Source: Hyperoodon ampullatus
Taxonomy: Eukaryota > Chordata > Mammalia > Artiodactyla > Ziphiidae
Direction: 5' to 3'
NCBI GenBank assembly: GCA_949752795.1
Contig: OX457074.1
Location: 28,009,980 to 28,073,979, forward strand
DNA: 64,000 nucleotides
Positions within the stretch are counted from its first letter, which is position 1, and the number at the start of each line of letters is the position of its first letter. Below, one piece after another: positions 15,590-29,081 of the stretch. Under the pieces are notes generated by a model that ran no database searches, was not told the origin of the DNA, and saw only the letters and a program-made list of their open reading frames with translations. A program made the translations under genes and the position numbers.

Positions 15590-16080
15590 AAATTGCAGGA
15601 AAATCAGTAAAAATGATGGAGGAAGGACATCTGAAAATTCACCCCTGCATAGAAGCAACAATAACAACAACAACAAAACTGGAAAAAGTGGTCAGAATCA
15701 ACTTCTTCTGAACTCTGGAAATTTAACCAACATGCTGGCAGTAAATGGGGGAGCAATTTATTCAAGGAAAACAAATTAATTTCTGTAAGAACAATGAGAT
15801 CTGTGTTGCTTTAACTTGCCCTTGACCTTTGGTCTCCATGCCAGTGGTAGCCTTGAAAAACAGCCCGCATCCCTGGTACCAGAACGAACAGCATGGACTG
15901 GGAGGTCCTTCAAAGCCTCATTCCCAAAGAACTGTCATTGTTTTACATGTCTGGGGGTCCCCTGGAAGACCTCACTTGAAAGGCTTGCCTTTGACCTGAC
16001 TGAGGGCTGTCTAGTGAGAAAAGCCTCTGCTCAGGTGGCATTTCTGGAAAACATTTTCAAGCAAATATTTTAACATGGCG
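15590..16080 (+). mobile_element. Possible L1 5'-region fragment
   Basis: AAATGATGGAGGAAGGACAT...CACCCCTGCATAGAAGCAAC followed by text on glycine/proline-rich leader-like sequence resembles the 5' part of old L1 copies. The link to the ORF2 fragment at 16250 is not proven; low confidence. Confidence 0.35.
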
Positions 16081-16249
16081 GTGGCATGAGGCAAGGGATA
16101 ACAGTTTGGGGCAAAAAACAACCCAACCGCAAAGCTTTAAAAGAAAAGCTGAGGAATGAGATGTCCACAGAGACTTTGAAATATTCCAATGTATTCCTGG
16201 GAAACTGGAAGACCACAAGACATATTCCTGGGCATCTAGGAAAATAACT

Positions 16250-17165
16250 GTTAGCATTAATAAATGAGTTCAGCAAGGTTGTAGGATATAAGATCAATAG
16301 TATTTCTACACACCAGCAATGAGTAATCGAAAAATGAAATTAAGAAAACAAAACCATGTGTAATAGCATCAAAAGAAATATAATACTTACGGAAAAATTT
16401 TACCAAGTAAGTGCAAGATTCACACTGAAAAGTACAAAACTGTTGAAAGAAATTGAAAAAGATCTAAATAAATATAAAGACATGCTGGAATCATGGACTG
16501 GAAGATAATCTTATTAAAATTTCACTACTTCCCAAATCGACCTATGGTTCCATTGCAATTCCTATCAAAATCCCCGCTCACTTCTTTCCAGAAATTGCCA
16601 AGCTGTTTCTAAAATTCCTATGGCAATTCAAGGAAACAGAATAACCAGAACAATGTTGGTAAAGAACAAAGTGGGAGGACTCACACATCCTGGTTTCCAA
16701 ACTCAGTTCAAAGCTACTGCAATCACAGTGTGGTCCTGGAATAAGAACAGACATGTAAATCAATGGAACAGAATTGACAATATAGAAATAAACCCTCATA
16801 TTTATGGTCTATTGATTTGCAACAAGGGTGCCAAAACAATTCAATGTGGATGGATCAGTCTTTTCAAATGATGCTGGGACAACTGTACATCCACACACAA
16901 AATAATGAAGCTGGATTCCTACACTTCACACCGTATATGAAAATTAACTCCAAATGGATCAAATATCCAAATGTAAGAGCTAAGGCTATAAAACTCTTAG
17001 AAGAAAACACAGGAGTAAATCTTTATGACCTTGCTTTAGACAACAGTTTCTTAGGTATGATACCAGAAGCACAAACAACCAAAGGAAAAATAGATGAATT
17101 GGATTTTATAAAAACTAAAAAGTTTGTGCTTCAAAGGACACTATCAAGAAAATGAATAAACATAT
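16250..17165 (+). mobile_element. LINE-1 ORF2 C-terminal fragment
   Basis: Blocks AATAAATGAGTTCAGCAAGG, GGATATAAGATCAATA, CCAATGTATTCCTATCAAAA-like text at 16548-16575, AAGAACAAAGTGGGAGGACT, GGTGCCAAAACAATTCAATG, TCTTTTCAAATGATGCTGGG, AATTAACTCCAAATGGATCA and GTAAATCTTTATGACCTTGC are consecutive L1 ORF2 landmarks. Open in pieces of about 80-110 codons only. Confidence 0.85.
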
Positions 17166-17169
17166 AGAA

Positions 17170-20272
<3,103 letters not shown>

Positions 20273-20488
20273 TTAGAAAAAGAGATATTCTTTCAGAACA
20301 TTTATCCTTTGGCAATAATTCTAATTTATATATGATGAAACATAACATCACTACTCCCTCCATACACTAAAGAAATCTCACTGTGGGAGATATTATGATT
20401 TATACTTTCATGATTATATATGTGGTGAATTAGATACAAAATACTAAATGCTCATTAAATACTTGTGTTAAGTGATCTTTATTTCTCT

Positions 20489-20696
20489 AGCTAGGCAGCA
20501 CCATTGACATTTTGGGCTGGATAATTCATTGCTGTGGGAGGCTCTCCTGTACACTGTTGGATGTTTAGTAGCATCTCTGGTCTCTGTCCACTAGATGCCA
20601 GTAGCATATACAGTTCTGACAAGCAAAACTGTCTCCAGACACTACCAAATGTCACCTGTGTGCAAAATCACCCTGGTTGAGAACCACTGCTCTTGA
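20489..20696 (-). mobile_element. MER5A (hAT-Charlie DNA transposon fossil)
   Basis: On the minus strand it begins near GTTCTCAACCAGGGTGATTTTG and contains the hallmark block ATTTGGTAGTGTCTGGAGAC, the CTACTGGCATCTAGTGGACA block, and ends with CCAAAATGTCAATGGTGCTG. This is the MER5A consensus order. It abuts the LRRC37 repeat exon, whose frame reads into it. Confidence 0.85.
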
Positions 20697-22036
20697 TACT
20701 GGGTGATGTTGGATGCTCAGCATGATCCTGCTCTGTGCTGGAACTGTCACCTCGGGGTACAATGGAGACTGAGCTACAACTTCCTTAATGAGCTCTGGAG
20801 GCTGAGATGGGGTCTTCTGCTGGACTGGAGAAGGTTCAACCTCTTTAGTGACCTGTGGATTTATGGGAAGTGCCAGAGCCAGAGATTTAACAGTGACATT
20901 GTACAAGTGTGACTGCTGAGCTTCATTTACCCCATGATGAACACATGGTCAAACTACAACCTCCTTAAGTGTCTCCAAAGGCCGGGCGAGGGCCTCCTGA
21001 GGACTTGAAGTTTCTAGTTCCTCAGGGGCCTCTGAAGGCTGAGATGGAGCTTCCTAAGGAAGTGGAGGTGGTTCTACCTCTTCAGTGGGCTCTGCATGCT
21101 GAGCCTGGGCCTCTGCCTGCGGTGAAAAAGACTCAACGTCCTCAGGGGTCTGTGGATGCTGAGCAGGGGCCTCTTGATGAGGTAAAGATTCAGCCTCCTC
21201 AGTGAGCTCTGGATGACGAGTTTGGGCCTCCTGCTGGGATGGAGAAATTTCAGCTTCCTCAGGGGGCTCTGGCGGTTCATCTGTGCTCCCCAGAAAATCC
21301 CTAGGTATGCTCTCCTCAGGATAAAATGCATCCATACTGGGATGTGAATAATCACCCTGCAACTGTTTTTCTAGACCCTCAAATTGGCCTATAGTTCCAA
21401 CAACAACTTTGGCAAGCCGTCGATGCTGAACTAGAACGTTCTTCAGGTTTGGGGGTGAAACAATAAAGCTCATTGGTTTTGAGCTCTTACTACCTAGAGG
21501 TAGAACAAGTATTTCAAATGATTGGTGACCTTCAGCCTGATCTAGACCTATGTGTTTAGTCTTACTTTTGTGTCGAGGAGGCAGAACCAAGGGCTGATTC
21601 TGATCCCACTCTAGCACTGGAACCGCCTCTGAGAGCTTTTAATGTTGGATTTGCTCGTTATTCAGATACTGATGTGGAACAGCAAACTGATCTGGCCCTG
21701 TAGGGAGCTCTCCAACGGAATCCGTGTCCGCGTATGGAGCCTCAGTCTCAGTCAACTCCTGATGGGGTGGTGCCAACATATGGACTGGAGACGAGGACGT
21801 CAAGTAATTAAAGCCCCCGGCTTCTGCCAGGGGTGTAAGGGCATGGGGCAATTTGGGAGGGCTGTCTCAGGCGCATGAAGACCAAGTCTCGGTCAGCCGC
21901 GGGGGGTAGGGGGTCACCTGGACGGGGCCCAGGGCCCACTCCGGAGGCTGAACTGCCTGGACTAGAAGCCACCATCATTGCCATGTGAGGAGGAGCCGTG
22001 GGGCGCAGCAGCGACACAGAGGCACAGCCAGGACAT
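20697..22036 (-). pseudogene. LRRC37: LRRC37 exon 1: signal peptide and PEE/QQEAP repeat region, broken
   Basis: The probable ATG is at 22034-22036 (start MSWL), with nucleotide similarity to the LRRC37 signal-peptide region, but its frame soon meets TAG, so at least one frameshift separates it from the main frame. The main frame (lowest codon base divisible by 3) then runs through sequence typical of the family: an acidic opening near 21850-21650, VLPPRHKSKTK near 21550, and degenerate proline/glutamate repeats of the type QQEA-PTQ-PEPPEEVEPSP between 21300 and 20780. Three stops interrupt it: TAA 21639-21641, TAG 21054-21056 (in a repeat where CAG, the Q of QEAP, is expected) and TGA 20949-20951. 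Reading past each stop keeps LRRC37-like sequence in the same frame, so these are substitutions and not frame errors. The exon runs out into a MER5A element at 20696. Confidence 0.88.
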
Positions 22037-22147
22037 AACATGTGGCGGCTCCCAGGCACAGCGACCCAGGCCAGCGAGAAGCCAGAGCCACATCCTCCTT
22101 CAGAGCCGAACTGAACCGTTATGCCAGCGCTGCAACGCGAGGGCTCA

Positions 22148-22170
22148 CCGTTAGCAACCGTTAGCAACCG
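22148..22170 (-). promoter_or_regulatory. Tandem MYB/RFX-like sites upstream of LRRC37
   Basis: A perfect 10-bp direct repeat. On the minus strand it reads GTTGCTAACGGTTGCTAACG, carrying two TAACGG cores (MYB type) and two GTTGC half-sites (RFX X-box half, AGCAAC on the other strand). It lies about 112 bases upstream of the LRRC37 ATG and 35-55 bases after the RDM1 poly(A) signal, where an LRRC37 core promoter would be. A-MYB and RFX2 act together on many male meiotic genes; that they act here is inference. Confidence 0.45.
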
Positions 22171-22203
22171 CGCGCCCCTCCCCCACCTAACGTCCACTCC
22201 ACA

Positions 22204-22209
22204 TTTATT
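22204..22209 (-). terminator. RDM1 polyadenylation signal AATAAA
   Basis: A canonical AATAAA hexamer (within CCTAATAAATGTGG) lies about 285 bases after the RDM1 stop and is followed by a GT/G-rich stretch (GGTGGGGGAGGGG), as expected for a cleavage region. It implies a 3' UTR of roughly 300 nt that ends just before the LRRC37 start region. No earlier AATAAA was seen after the stop. Confidence 0.7.
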
Positions 22210-22492
22210 AGGCTCCTGCGGAGATCCAATGCACGCCACCAGAGTGAGCCTTTTTCCCAGAGTCCCCAGAGCACAAGCCACCCTTCCCCTTGCAAAGGCG
22301 ACAATTACCTCCTGCCGGGCCCCCTTCCCAACCCCGCCCTGCCCTCCCAGGCCCCAAACAATGAGGCGGGATTTGGGCTGCAGACCCCAGTGGCCGCAAA
22401 CTCCAGCAGCCCATGGGTGGAGGGGGGTTGGGAAGGATGCAGAGCTTCCCGAGGAAACCACAGGATGTGGCATTCTGGGAAATTCAAAAGTG

Positions 22493-22594
22493 CTAGTCCA
22501 GTTCTGGCAATCTGAACTCTTCCTCCTCGAAGCTGAAGTCTGAGAGACATTCTTCCTCCCTTTGGCTACAGGGCTGACAAGAAAAGTAGCTGAC
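22493..22594 (-). CDS. RDM1: RDM1 terminal coding exon
   Basis: Acceptor cattttgcag followed by 33 codons and TAG at 22493-22495. The ending ECLSDFSFEEEEFRLPELD is diagnostic of the RDM1 C-terminus. The first 15 residues (VSYFSCQPCSQREEE) are less conserved. A longer open frame covers this exon in another phase and is not coding. Confidence 0.92.
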   Translation of the reverse strand, partial: VSYFSCQPCSQREEECLSDFSFEEEEFRLPELD

Positions 22595-25500
22595 CTGCAA
22601 AATGAGCACCAGTCAGGGTGGCGGGAGGGGAACACACCTTACAATTATTCTAAAATGTTGCCATTTCCTCCAAACTCTCAGTATTCACGTCTCATTATTA
22701 ATTCACCACTCTGTCATCAGAGGTTACCACTGAATCAGTGATGACTCCAGAACTTCTGTAGGAGGGGTTTGGGGCAGGTGAGCAATTCATTCTGGGAAAG
22801 AGGGTCTAAAACCAAGTGAATGGTCCTTTATATTAGCATGGGAAAACTTCCCCCATCCCACCTTGTCTCAACAGAACCTTTAATCTAGAAAAAACTACTG
22901 TGTCACTTTTCAGAGGTCCATACTGTGTGCAGACATGGAGAAGACACTTAGAATGTTAAAGTCAGCATGTTAAGTAGTTTTCTTCAAATACTGTAACTAG
23001 CACCCAGTTTACTTTCTTCACAGTCCTTTTCATAATCTATTTAATTTTAGTCCTTTTTAATTGTCTGGTACACCTGTAACACCTAAACTCCAAGAGAGAA
23101 GGAGCTTCATCTTATTTCCAGTGCCTAGCACATAATGGTTTGTCAATGGAACTGATTCCAAGATTGGCCTCATGTAGGAATGGATCTGTTGTTAAAATCA
23201 GTTTTCCGAAATCTTTACTATCAATACGGAGTCCTTTCTTCTCACATTTCACAGGAAGCTGGACTTCTTAATGGATTAAACATGGATACGTTTGAAGTTT
23301 CCTTGACTGATTTCAATTGAATTAAAATAATTATTTTGTACAGGAAAAACCTTCAAAATTTTTACATTTTTCAGAACATAACCACCTTTTCTTTCTCTAC
23401 TTTCTTCCCTTCAAAACAAACTTTGCAACGTTGGGGTGAGTTAAATAATCAGAAAACTAGCCCCAAAATAAGCTCTCAATGACATGAAACACATTTTTGG
23501 CTCCTTTTTAATAAAAATCCTATATAGAATACATTAATGTTTTCTTTTAGAAATTACGTTGACAACTTAATCCCTAATTCGAGGCATCCATATAATTGGT
23601 TTACAGAAAGGTTCTTCGGCAAAATATTTGACACAAGATATATATGAGATGCTGAGATCTGGGTAATGTACCTTACTTGAAAGGCATGAATAGTTTTAAA
23701 ACACTGTAGCATAATCACACTTAAGGCCATAGTTACTTTGTTCCCAAATCCCTGCAATTCTATTTGAGGGGAGTTCTAAAGGGCCTGTGTCTTCTCCTGT
23801 GTCCACAACTGTAGACGTACACTGATGGCCCTCAATCCTGCTCTCCAAACTTCAAATAACGGGCCAGAGGCAAGGCTCGGGACTTGGAAAAGTCCTAGAA
23901 ATTCCCTGCCTCAAAAGCAGTTTCAGAGTTTCACATTTTCCTAAGGAAGACAGAGCTGAGTAGACATGCCAAAGTCTTCCAAATCCTGCTGCTTGTTTTG
24001 AATTATGGCTACACTGGCTGTGTACCCCTTGAGTTTGTATCTCCACATACTTGAATTAAATCCTGTAGTTCCTCTTTGGTTCTAGCATCTGTGACCTCTT
24101 CACAGAGTCTATATGCCACGGCTGTTTTACCAATTTCTGAAATAACGTTAACAAGGATCAATTCAGAAGTTTTCTTGTTCTAAAACTTCCTGTATACAAT
24201 GGTAGCACCCAATAATTAGACATTCTTTTGATTTCTAAAAGCAGAAAATAAGAGCATTTTCCTAGAAGTTCCCTCATCTGACACTCCAGTTTTTATCATA
24301 ATTATTTGTGAAAAAATAGATAAGAAGTATCAACTTTGGTTCAAAAACCTTTATGATCTTAGAAATAAGAACTAAGGAATAATGACATAGAAATTAAAAG
24401 CTGTGGAAACAAAAATGTTCAATCACAATACAATGAAATAGGAAGGCATTAGGTGGGCGTCAAAATGAGTTCAAACCTGGAGAGATACCACTGGACTATA
24501 ATAGATACTTCATATTAGAAGCAAGGCAAGTGCCTACTCCTTGGGACCAAAATTCTACCAGATACAATGAACAATGAACAAAGACAGAGACAGAGAGAGA
24601 CAGCATTTGAACACTCTACTGGCAGAAACTGGCCCATGTACCTTTTGGACAATACAGCTTTCCTCAAGGCAAGCTAGAGCCACCAGGCTTTTTGGTCTAA
24701 GGAGTTTGGAGTACATATAAGGAATACTTTGGCATATTAGGGACAAACAACCCAGACATTTAGTTTGGTTCTTAAAGGTTGTTACCCAGAGTTGACAGCT
24801 GATGGAGATTCTGCCTGATGACCAGGGAAGTCAAACTTCACTGGAAGGACTGCCCAGGCTGGAAGGCCAAGACCAATCCAGGGTCAACTCTTACAAGCAA
24901 ATAAGGTCTCTGACAACTTAGCTCGGATTTTCTCTAAGCCTGAAGGGCTGTGAAGCAGGGGAGCAATTCTGTTCCGGGAATCTACTGATCATAAAGTTTC
25001 CTTTGGGCACAGCCTGTGACATTCTCACCCCTGTATAACTCGATAGGGAACACAATCAACGCTATTCAGTAGCATGACCACTTTCAAGGCTCACAAAAAC
25101 GTAGCCAATTATTATATAAGAATCATATTCACCCAATATATCAGAAATGAAAACTGAAATTAAACTGATTTCAAAAACATAATCTAATAAACTCTTCAAC
25201 AAGAAAAAAACGATAATAATCATAGTCAATATATTTTCTCTGCTTACTATGTTTCAGGCATAGTTCTAAGCTTTCTATATTCATCATCTCATTTACTCTT
25301 ACAATATCCTCCATTAGGTGATAAGCTGTATTACTAATCCTATTTGCAGATAAAGAAATTGCAGCTTAGACATATTAAATACCTTCAAATGTCTCTGGCT
25401 AGAAAAACCTAAAATTGCAACAACAACAACAACAACAAAATCTAAGAGACAAAGTTAGGACTCAAACACAGGTGTCCAAGGCTTATAATCACTACACTAT

Positions 25501-27510
25501 TCTGTAAGATAAGCAAGCAATTGGGGAAGAACTGGATCAAACACTTCCTGTATGTACTGTGGCAAGTCACTCTACATCTAAACACTGGGGACAATAATAT
25601 TTGCTGTCATTTTTCTCATAAATGCCACAAAGAACAAATTTAAGACTGCTGCTGTGAAAGCATCTGGTGAATGAAAGAATATGTAATGTTTTAGATAACC
25701 ATTATTTTCATCCAATTAACTTTTCAAGTAACTTTATTTGCTCACTGAAACTGAAGTACTTCAAGGATAATCAAAAAGGTCTTACCTAAAGCCACAATCA
25801 GCAGTTTCTGGAATGCATCTGTCATAGCCTTCTGAAGAGCAAGCTTCTGGGTTACCTTCCTTTCCATAGGGAATGATAATGACCCTAAATCCAACCAAAA
25901 CAGATGAATTTAAAATGCCTGTCTGAATAACTGATTTCTAGGTTATGTGTGTAAAACTAAAAATGCATCTGTGATTCTTAGATCATTATCTTAGTGATTA
26001 AGGACAGGCACAACACTGGGGTACGGGTGAATGTCTCTGTTGTAGGTATACCCTGGCATGGCACATTTTTACTGCTCAGATCTATTCTGGAAGTTCCTAA
26101 AATACTCGATGGGAAATGCAAACCAAGTACGTGGCACAAATCTCATACTACTCACAGATTTCAAATGGACAAGCTGAGGCTGCACTGCTACAGACCCTGC
26201 TCTCCTGTGCGTAAAGGGCTGGATTCATACAGTGAGATGGATTTGGTGATAGTGCAGATGATCTGGCCTCTCCTCAACCATCACCCACTCAGGTGGATGG
26301 TGGAGCCTCCTCCACTCCATTCGCTAACAGCTCTGCCTCTGAGTTAAAACCCTAAGCCCAAGTGCCATGGATTCTAGGAAAAAACTCAGTACCAATCGGA
26401 ATCCCCTTTCTAGGGATCTACATTAACTTTTTCTGCTCAGGCCCTACTATAGGAGGCAAAGGACTGAATGTTGACACAAGAGTTTATTTCAATCTTTAGA
26501 CAATGATTTTGTTGGGATAACTGAAGGCCAGAAGACATCCGTATTTGAAGGAATATTTTAGCACATAACAAATTATTAACAGCAACAACAACAAAAACTA
26601 ACTAATTTTCCCTCCTCCTAAGCTTCTTGGCAGGCGGTCAGTTCTAAAATTCTAAAGTTTAAGGTGCTGTCAGGTATTGCCTAAGATAAATACCTATATT
26701 GTCAGGCAGAAAAAACCTGCCCAGGGCTTTAGTTGCTTAGAAAAGTGATGATGTATCTGAAAAGGTGAGTTTCAGAAAGAAAGGAAAAAAGAGAAATCCC
26801 ACTCCCTCACCTCCCCACACACAAACATACTGGAAAACAGACCTTCCTCCAACTTATGCAAAGGTTCCTCAGCCATGACAACTCCGGGACTCCTGCACTC
26901 ATGGGAGGGCAACACCAGCTCGAAAGCACAGAAGAACTTCAAGCTTTGCTTCTGAATTGGTGTCACAATATATTCATTTTCCCTTTCTTCAAGGTTAGAA
27001 AGATCCTGAAGCTGTTAGGATTATGAATTAAACGCTAGACTTCAAAATATCCTGTTGTTAGAAATAAAAACGAAACTCCAGCAATCCCAGGTAATAGTTT
27101 AGGTATGCAATAGCTTCAAAATCAAGTTGAGACTTGCAAATGAATGACTAGATATGGACAACTATTTTTTATTATATACCATACAAATACTGGAGAAAAT
27201 TATGGACACCGCCCTCCAAGTCATTGAGATTATCACTAATTCTAGGTGGCAGGCCAATGCTCACATACTTCCATGTGGAAGGCTCTCACATCTCCTCCCC
27301 ATAGCCCTGTTCTATTCTTCTCTCTAAAGTCTAGGAGTTCAATGTTGAAAGGAGTCTGGTTAGTCAAAGAAAATCTACAGAGTTTACCTTGATGATCCTT
27401 TTTGACCACCCATTGAAACCAAAGTAGTGATTTGCCAATTCTTGGCATCTGGAGCTGTTTAGGGCCAGCGTATTATGTTGAACTGTCTTATGTCTGGTGC
27501 CAAGACGAAC
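22493..27510 (-). CDS. RDM1: RDM1, five C-terminal exons (partial gene)
   Basis: RDM1 is a vertebrate protein with an N-terminal RRM and a Rad52-like motif; it binds DNA and RNA and has been linked to the response to cisplatin. Five exons join cleanly: 27510-27388, 27011-26843, 25884-25786, 24136-24051 and 22594-22493, 579 bp or 192 residues plus stop. This matches the length expected from the residue after the RRM to the end. Hallmarks in order: VRLGTRHKTV, SSRCQELANHYFGFNGWSKR, LQDLSNLEERENE, QKQSLKFFCAFELVLPS, KAMTDAFQKLLIVAL, EELQDLIQ and the acidic tail LSDFSFEEEEFRLPELD. All frames are open and all phases agree. The first two exons (about 91 residues, the RRM) were not found above 27510, so the gene is either truncated, too diverged to spot, or spread further upstream. 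LRRC37 follows immediately downstream. Confidence 0.92.
23080..23160 (+). repeat. L2/MIR-type 3' fragment
   Basis: CTCCAAGAGAGAAGGAGCTT...TTCCAGTGCCTAGCACATAATGG: short, eroded piece of the CCTAGCACATAGTAGG core. Confidence 0.5.
24051..24136 (-). CDS. RDM1: RDM1 exon EIGKTAVAYR...LIQ
   Basis: An 86-bp exon, acceptor gttatttcag and donor CAA|gtatgt. It reads (E)IGKTAVAYRLCEEVTDARTK and EELQDLIQ. The EEL-LIQ ending matches the exon border known for the family. Ends on a codon boundary and joins to VSYFSC. Confidence 0.9.
25235..25520 (-). repeat. MIR
   Basis: TTACTATGTTTCAGGCATAG, TTCATCATCTCATTTACTCT, GCAGATAAAGAAATTGCAGC, GGACTCAAACACAGGTGTCC: reverse MIR across its full core. An (AAC)n run sits inside at 25415-25440. 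Confidence 0.8.
25786..25884 (-). CDS. RDM1: RDM1 exon SLSFPMERKVTQK
   Basis: A 99-bp exon, acceptor atttag and donor TTAG|gtaaga. It reads SLSFPMERKVTQKLALQKAM then TDAFQKLLIVAL. The basic-hydrophobic helix QKLALQKAMTDAFQKLLIV is the best-conserved C-terminal element of RDM1. Starts with two bases of a codon and leaves one, in phase with both neighbours. Confidence 0.92.
26843..27011 (-). CDS. RDM1: RDM1 exon LQDLSNLEE...KLEEG
   Basis: Acceptor cctaacag; 169 bp to the donor GAAG|gtctgt, whose position matches the family protein (EEG followed by a short residue and LSF). That donor is weak. A better consensus donor, CCA|gtatgt, lies 12 bases further at 26830 and has the same phase; using it would add four residues. 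Encodes QKQSLKFFCAFELVLPSHEC and the following RSPGVV segment. No stop in either version. Confidence 0.9.
27388..27510 (-). CDS. RDM1: RDM1 exon VRLGTRHK...KRIIK
   Basis: A 123-bp, phase-0 exon (41 codons) with acceptor gtctttag and donor AAG|gtaaac. It encodes VRLGTRHKTVQHNTLALNSS and RCQELANHYFGFNGWSKRII, the segment directly after the RRM that contains the aromatic FGFNG core. It is the most upstream RDM1 exon I can support in the window. Confidence 0.92.
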
Positions 27511-27584
27511 CTAAAGACATAAAAGTTCTAAAAATATCACAATCCTACATAGAGACTTGTTTTGGATATACCTGAGATTTATCA

Positions 27585-27690
27585 ACACCAATTTCATAGA
27601 GTGGTTGTGAAGATTAAGTAGGACATTTTAAGCAATGAGCTCACAGTCAGCCCTAAATAAATGTTATTTATTATTTTTAAGTCAGTACTT
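27585..27690 (+). repeat. MIR 3' part
   Basis: CATAGAGTGGTTGTGAAGAT, TAAGTAGGACATTTTAAGCA, GTCAGCCCTAAATAAATGTT: the 3' half of a MIR in plus orientation, between RDM1 exons and the upstream region. Confidence 0.6.
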
Positions 27691-27699
27691 TTCTGCATC

Positions 27700-28745
27700 A
27701 TTTCCAGGGCCCCTGAATAACCGGAAGTTTCCCTGACCTCTGGTGGTGAAAGTGATGATGAAAACAACCAAGGAAGCCCAGCAGAAGCCTATTATGGGGC
27801 TGGGGGTAAGCAAAGGAAGTGAACTGTTTTACTCCTCTCATCCTGTAGCTCCTGCTTGAAAATATGACCTGAAGGAGGAGGTAAGATGGACCTGCCACTG
27901 AATCAGGACCTTAATCTGTAGCACCCCCTCCCCAAGTTACTAACCCCTGTTAGAAGAGGGAATACCTATACCTCTATAAATGTAAATAAAGGAACCAAAA
28001 GAATTAGGGGTTCATCTGCATTAACAAGCTTCTTTGAGAGTGCAAATATTTCCAGTCTTAACTCTCTAAATAACTTACATATTACTGTGGATTTTTTACA
28101 TCACTAGTTCTTTCTTAAATATCTATTTCCACTTTGAACAGGATGTAGTATATAAATATAGTCATAAAAATTCAAATAATACAAATAAAGTCAAAGCATT
28201 GTTAATTCTTTATGGATTGGTTTGTGCATCTTCCTCTGTCACTAGTTTATGAGCTCCTTAAGTGCTTGAAGGAACCATATATTATTCTTTCCTTGTTACC
28301 AGAAGCAAGCATAGATCTTGGCATATAATAGAGGAGTGATGGTCTGTTGACTGAGTGAATGAATGAGTACATAAGAAAATGAAATTACTTTCTCCAACTG
28401 AAGCTGCCTGCTGGGAAGGAGAAATGAAGACTAATTTTTAAATGTTGAGTGTCGCATGAGAGGCTAGGCCCTGTACGGTGAGTCATAATGGAGCTGTCCT
28501 GGACAATTAGGAAGCTTCAGAAGGGCTCTGAGCCCCTGGTAGTAGAGACAGTTGACATCTGGGATAACCTTGCCACAGTTCTTGCTGGCAAACATCTCCC
28601 TTCGTGCTACTGAGAAAAACTCAGATACATTAGGCCTTTCCTTCATTTTATTTTAAGATGTTATTCACTTTTCTGTATTTATAAAAATACAGGAGAAAAA
28701 GATAAGAATTATGTATACATGCCAATGAATAAAGGAACACATAAT
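27700..28745. other. Region upstream of RDM1 exons; RRM exons expected but not seen
   Basis: This interval and the DNA to about 33 kb should contain the first RDM1 exons if gene size is as in other mammals. Apart from the L2 end at 28225-28380 I see only a 60-codon minus-strand frame at 28464-28646 whose nucleotides faintly recall the RRM exon but whose protein does not. Confidence 0.4.
28225..28380 (+). repeat. L2-type 3' end
   Basis: TTTATGAGCTCCTTAAGTGC, ATCTTGGCATATAATAGAGG, TGACTGAGTGAATGAATGAG: L2 3' block. Confidence 0.6.
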
Positions 28746-28746
28746 T

Positions 28747-29005
28747 GGAACTTCCCTGCTGGTGCAGTGGTTAAGACTCTGTGCTCCCAATGCAGGGAGC
28801 CCGGGTTCGATCCCTGGTCAGGGAACTAGGTCTCACATGCATGCTGCAACTAAGAGTTCACACACCACAGTTAAGGAACCTGCGAGCCGCAACTAAAGGA
28901 GCCTGCCTGCTGCAACTGGGGAGCCCTTGAGCTGCAACTAAGGAGCCAACCTGCTGCAACTAAGACCCGGTGCAACCAAATAAATAAATAATTAAAATTT
29001 AAAAA
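28747..29005 (+). mobile_element. CHR SINE with GAACACATAATT duplication
   Basis: GGAACTTCCCTGCTGGTGCA head, GGGTTCGATCCCTGGTCAGG, three CTGCAACTAAGG-like tandem blocks, end CGGTGCAACCAAATAAATAA. A 12-bp target-site duplication GAACACATAATT flanks it (28735-28746 and 29006-29017). Confidence 0.92.
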
Positions 29006-29081
29006 GAACACATAATTAAAGTAGGTAACAATATTGGGGGAGTGGGTAGTAAACTAGGCTCTGCATTAACAAAAGAAATCT

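Noticed and set aside
21808..22635. 275-codon minus-strand open frame
   Set aside because: It overlaps the RDM1 terminal exon and the LRRC37 start region in a different frame; its length comes from G+C-rich DNA.
28464..28646. Minus-strand 60-codon frame as an RDM1 RRM exon
   Set aside because: Some nucleotide blocks recall the RRM exon, but the translation lacks RNP motifs and no donor in the right phase precedes 28464; likely chance or an old repeat.
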